A stretch of 31,960 nt of DNA. Origin: an uncultured Clostridia bacterium (GTDB lineage Bacteria; Bacillota; Clostridia; Christensenellales; Aristaeellaceae). Under the pieces are notes generated by a model that was not told the origin of the DNA, did not search any database, and saw only the letters and a list, made by a program, of their open reading frames with translations. This document shows positions 30,440-31,960 of the stretch, piece after piece (within the stretch, counting starts at the first letter, position 1; the number at the start of each line of letters is the position of its first letter). The translations under genes were made by a program, and so were the position numbers. Location of the stretch: the NCBI GenBank assembly GCA_937934775.1, contig CALGYL010000025.1, forward strand, positions 1-31,960. The letters run 5' to 3'.

Positions 30440-31888
30440 ATGAAGGCGGATTTTGGCATGATCGGTCTTGCGGTCATGGGGGAGAACCTGACGCTGAACC
30501 TGGCCGACAAGGGGTTCACAGTCGCGGTCTACAACCTGGAGCCTGAACGGGTGGTGCGCGCCTTTGTGGAGGGCCGGGGCAGGAGCGACCGCATCGTGGG
30601 GACGTATTCGCTTCAGGAACTGGTCGGAAGCCTGGAGCCGCCCCGCAGGATCATGATGATGATCCGGGCGGGCAGTCCGGTGGACGAGGTGATCGCGCGG
30701 CTCATGCCTCTGATGGAGCCCGGCGACATCCTGATTGACGGCGGCAACTCCAACTTTCAGGATACCATCCGCAGAACCCGGCTGGTCGAGGCGAGCGGCA
30801 TGCTCTACGTGGGCAGCGGCGTCTCCGGCGGCGAGGAGGGTGCGCGCCGCGGACCCAGCCTGATGCCCGGCGGCTCCAGGGACGCGTGGCCCCGCGTGAA
30901 GCCCGTGTTTCAAGCCATTGCCGCCAAGGTGGACGGCGTTCCCTGCTGCGACTGGGTGGGGGAGGACGGCGCGGGCCACTATGTGAAGATGGTGCACAAC
31001 GGCATTGAATACGGCGACATGCAGGTGGTGAGCGAGGCCTACGACCTGATGCGACGGCTTCTGGGCATGACACCGGACGAGATGGCGGCGGTTTTTGAAG
31101 GTTGGAACCGGGGGAGGCTGGAGAGCTACCTGATTGACATCACCGCGAAAATCCTGCGCGTCCGGGACGCGGACGGCCAGCCGCTGATCGACCGAATTCT
31201 GGACGCCGCCGGGCAGAAAGGCACCGGCAAATGGGCCTGCATCGAAGCGCTGAACGAGGGCGCGCCACTGACCCTGATCGCGGAGGCGGTGTTTGCCCGA
31301 TGCCTGTCGGCCTCGAAGGAGGAGCGCGTGAAGGCCAGCGCGCAACTAAAGGGGCCGGAAATCCCCTTCGGCGGCGACCGGGCGGAGTTCCTCATTCATC
31401 TGGAGCAGGCGCTGTATGCCGCCAAGATTGCCTCCTACGCCCAGGGGTATTCGCTTCTACGGGCCGCGGCGGGAAGTTACGGCTGGAACCTCAACTATGG
31501 CGGCATCGCGCTGATATGGCGGGGCGGCTGCATCATCCGCAGCGCCTTTCTGGGGCAGATTCGCGAAGCCTTCGGCCGGAAGCCTGATCTCGAAAACCTG
31601 ATGCTGGATCCCTATTTCGCGCAGGCGATGAACGAAGGGCAGCGCGGCCTCCGGCAGGTATGCGCGGCGGCGGCGCTTCATGGCGTTCCCGCGCCGTCCA
31701 TGATGAGCGCGCTTAGCTACTATGACGGATACCGTGCCTCGCACCTTCCCGCGAATCTTCTGCAGGCACAGCGGGACTTCTTCGGCGCCCACACCTACGA
31801 GCGGACGGACGCTGCAAGGGGAATCTTCTTCCACACCAACTGGACGGGCGAGGGCGGAGCCACCGCCTCCACCGCCTACAACGCGTAG
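30440..31888 (+). CDS. gnd: 6-phosphogluconate dehydrogenase (decarboxylating)
   Basis: A complete 482-residue enzyme that converts 6-phosphogluconate to ribulose-5-phosphate and CO2. The Rossmann loop is G9-L-A-V-M-G14. The substrate-site motifs are GGNSNFQDTIRR (101-112), GVSGGEEGARRGPSLMPGG (127-145) and K183-M-V-H-N187-G-I-E190-Y (catalytic Lys and Glu); GTGKW follows. After beta-strand 2 the sequence is Y-N-L-E-P-E-R, lacking the Arg that usually binds the NADP 2'-phosphate, so NAD use is possible. CACAGGAGG stands seven bases before ATG 30440. An open frame extends upstream to 29990 but overlaps kdgK in another frame and is rejected. Likely cotranscribed with kdgK. Confidence 0.94.
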   Translation: MKADFGMIGLAVMGENLTLNLADKGFTVAVYNLEPERVVRAFVEGRGRSDRIVGTYSLQELVGSLEPPRRIMMMIRAGSPVDEVIARLMPLMEPGDILIDGGNSNFQDTIRRTRLVEASGMLYVGSGVSGGEEGARRGPSLMPGGSRDAWPRVKPVFQAIAAKVDGVPCCDWVGEDGAGHYVKMVHNGIEYGDMQVVSEAYDLMRRLLGMTPDEMAAVFEGWNRGRLESYLIDITAKILRVRDADGQPLIDRILDAAGQKGTGKWACIEALNEGAPLTLIAEAVFARCLSASKEERVKASAQLKGPEIPFGGDRAEFLIHLEQALYAAKIASYAQGYSLLRAAAGSYGWNLNYGGIALIWRGGCIIRSAFLGQIREAFGRKPDLENLMLDPYFAQAMNEGQRGLRQVCAAAALHGVPAPSMMSALSYYDGYRASHLPANLLQAQRDFFGAHTYERTDAARGIFFHTNWTGEGGATASTAYNA

Positions 31889-31901
31889 CGGGAGGCGCGG
31901 C

Positions 31902-31913
31902 ATGATCGAGCAG
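31902..31913 (+). CDS. possible start of a further gene, cut off by adapter sequence
   Basis: An ATG at 31902 follows GCGGGAGG (31888-31895) by six bases and opens with codons for Met-Ile-Glu-Gln. Only 12 genuine bases remain before adapter sequence begins, so nothing can be said about the product. Its position suggests it continues the kdgK-gnd unit. Confidence 0.35.
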
Positions 31914-31960
31914 AGATCGGAAGAGCACACGTCTGAACTCCAGTCACTTAGGCATCTCGT
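31914..31960 (+). other. Illumina TruSeq adapter read-through (assembly artefact)
   Basis: The last 47 bases match the TruSeq indexed adapter as I remember it. It begins AGATCGGAAGAGCACACGTC, followed by the constant part ending CCAGTCAC, then a six-base index TTAGGC and the next constant part ATCTCGT. It is not part of the genome and should be trimmed; any reading frame crossing 31914 is spurious. Confidence 0.97.

Noticed and set aside
1..31960. CRISPR arrays, tRNA/rRNA genes, insertion sequences, phage or conjugation genes
   Set aside because: No regularly spaced repeats, no RNA-gene signatures, and no transposase, integrase or relaxase motifs were found on either strand by reading.

Overview
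The window is a high-GC (by eye around 60%), densely coded bacterial contig. It most resembles a fermentative Bacillota/Clostridia-type anaerobe. The grounds are the glgC-glgD-glgA arrangement with a separate GlgD subunit, strong AGGAGG-type ribosome binding sites, extended -10 promoters, a corrinoid methyltransferase module with a PocR-type regulator, and sugar and amino-acid ABC importers. Both importer binding proteins carry signal peptidase I-type leaders without a lipobox cysteine, so assignment to a classical monoderm is not certain. No rRNA, tRNA, CRISPR, transposase or phage gene was seen.

Layout: (1) 1-4154, plus strand: a MutT-like Nudix hydrolase, then two overlapping genes for a heterodimeric ABC exporter with one degenerate ATP site. 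(2) 4155-4391: convergent intergenic region with several hairpins. (3) 4392-9162, minus strand: a complete branched-chain amino-acid importer, transcribed livK-livH-livM-livG-livF, with a strong hairpin after livK and a promoter and large palindrome upstream. (4) 9565-14156: a corrinoid C1 module. The minus strand reads PocR/AraC regulator, MtaA/UroD-type methyltransferase fused to a thioredoxin-like domain, then a CobW-type GTPase. The cognate corrinoid protein is divergent on the plus strand. (5) 14347-18376: glgC-glgD-glgA for glycogen synthesis, ending at a terminator. (6) 18483-19575: two tandem paralogous membrane-anchored or exported proteins of unknown function. (7) 19659-23138, minus strand: a ribose-type sugar ABC importer (ATPase, permease, binding protein), divergent from a GH31 alpha-xylosidase-like enzyme (23331-25544). 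(8) 25723-26238, minus strand: ferritin. (9) 26460-28225: overlapping DUF2156 and GNAT genes. (10) 28490-31888: GntR/FCD regulator, 2-keto-3-deoxygluconate kinase and 6-phosphogluconate dehydrogenase, a sugar-acid catabolic unit. (11) The last 47 bases are an Illumina TruSeq adapter read-through, not genome.

The most unusual biology is the corrinoid module. A methyltransferase-family domain whose usual zinc-ligand histidine is replaced by phenylalanine is fused to a CxxC thioredoxin-like domain. It sits with one corrinoid protein, a PocR-domain regulator and a CobW GTPase, but no recognisable second methyltransferase or corrinoid reactivase in the window. The other genuinely unassigned item is the pair of tandem exported paralogs after glgA.
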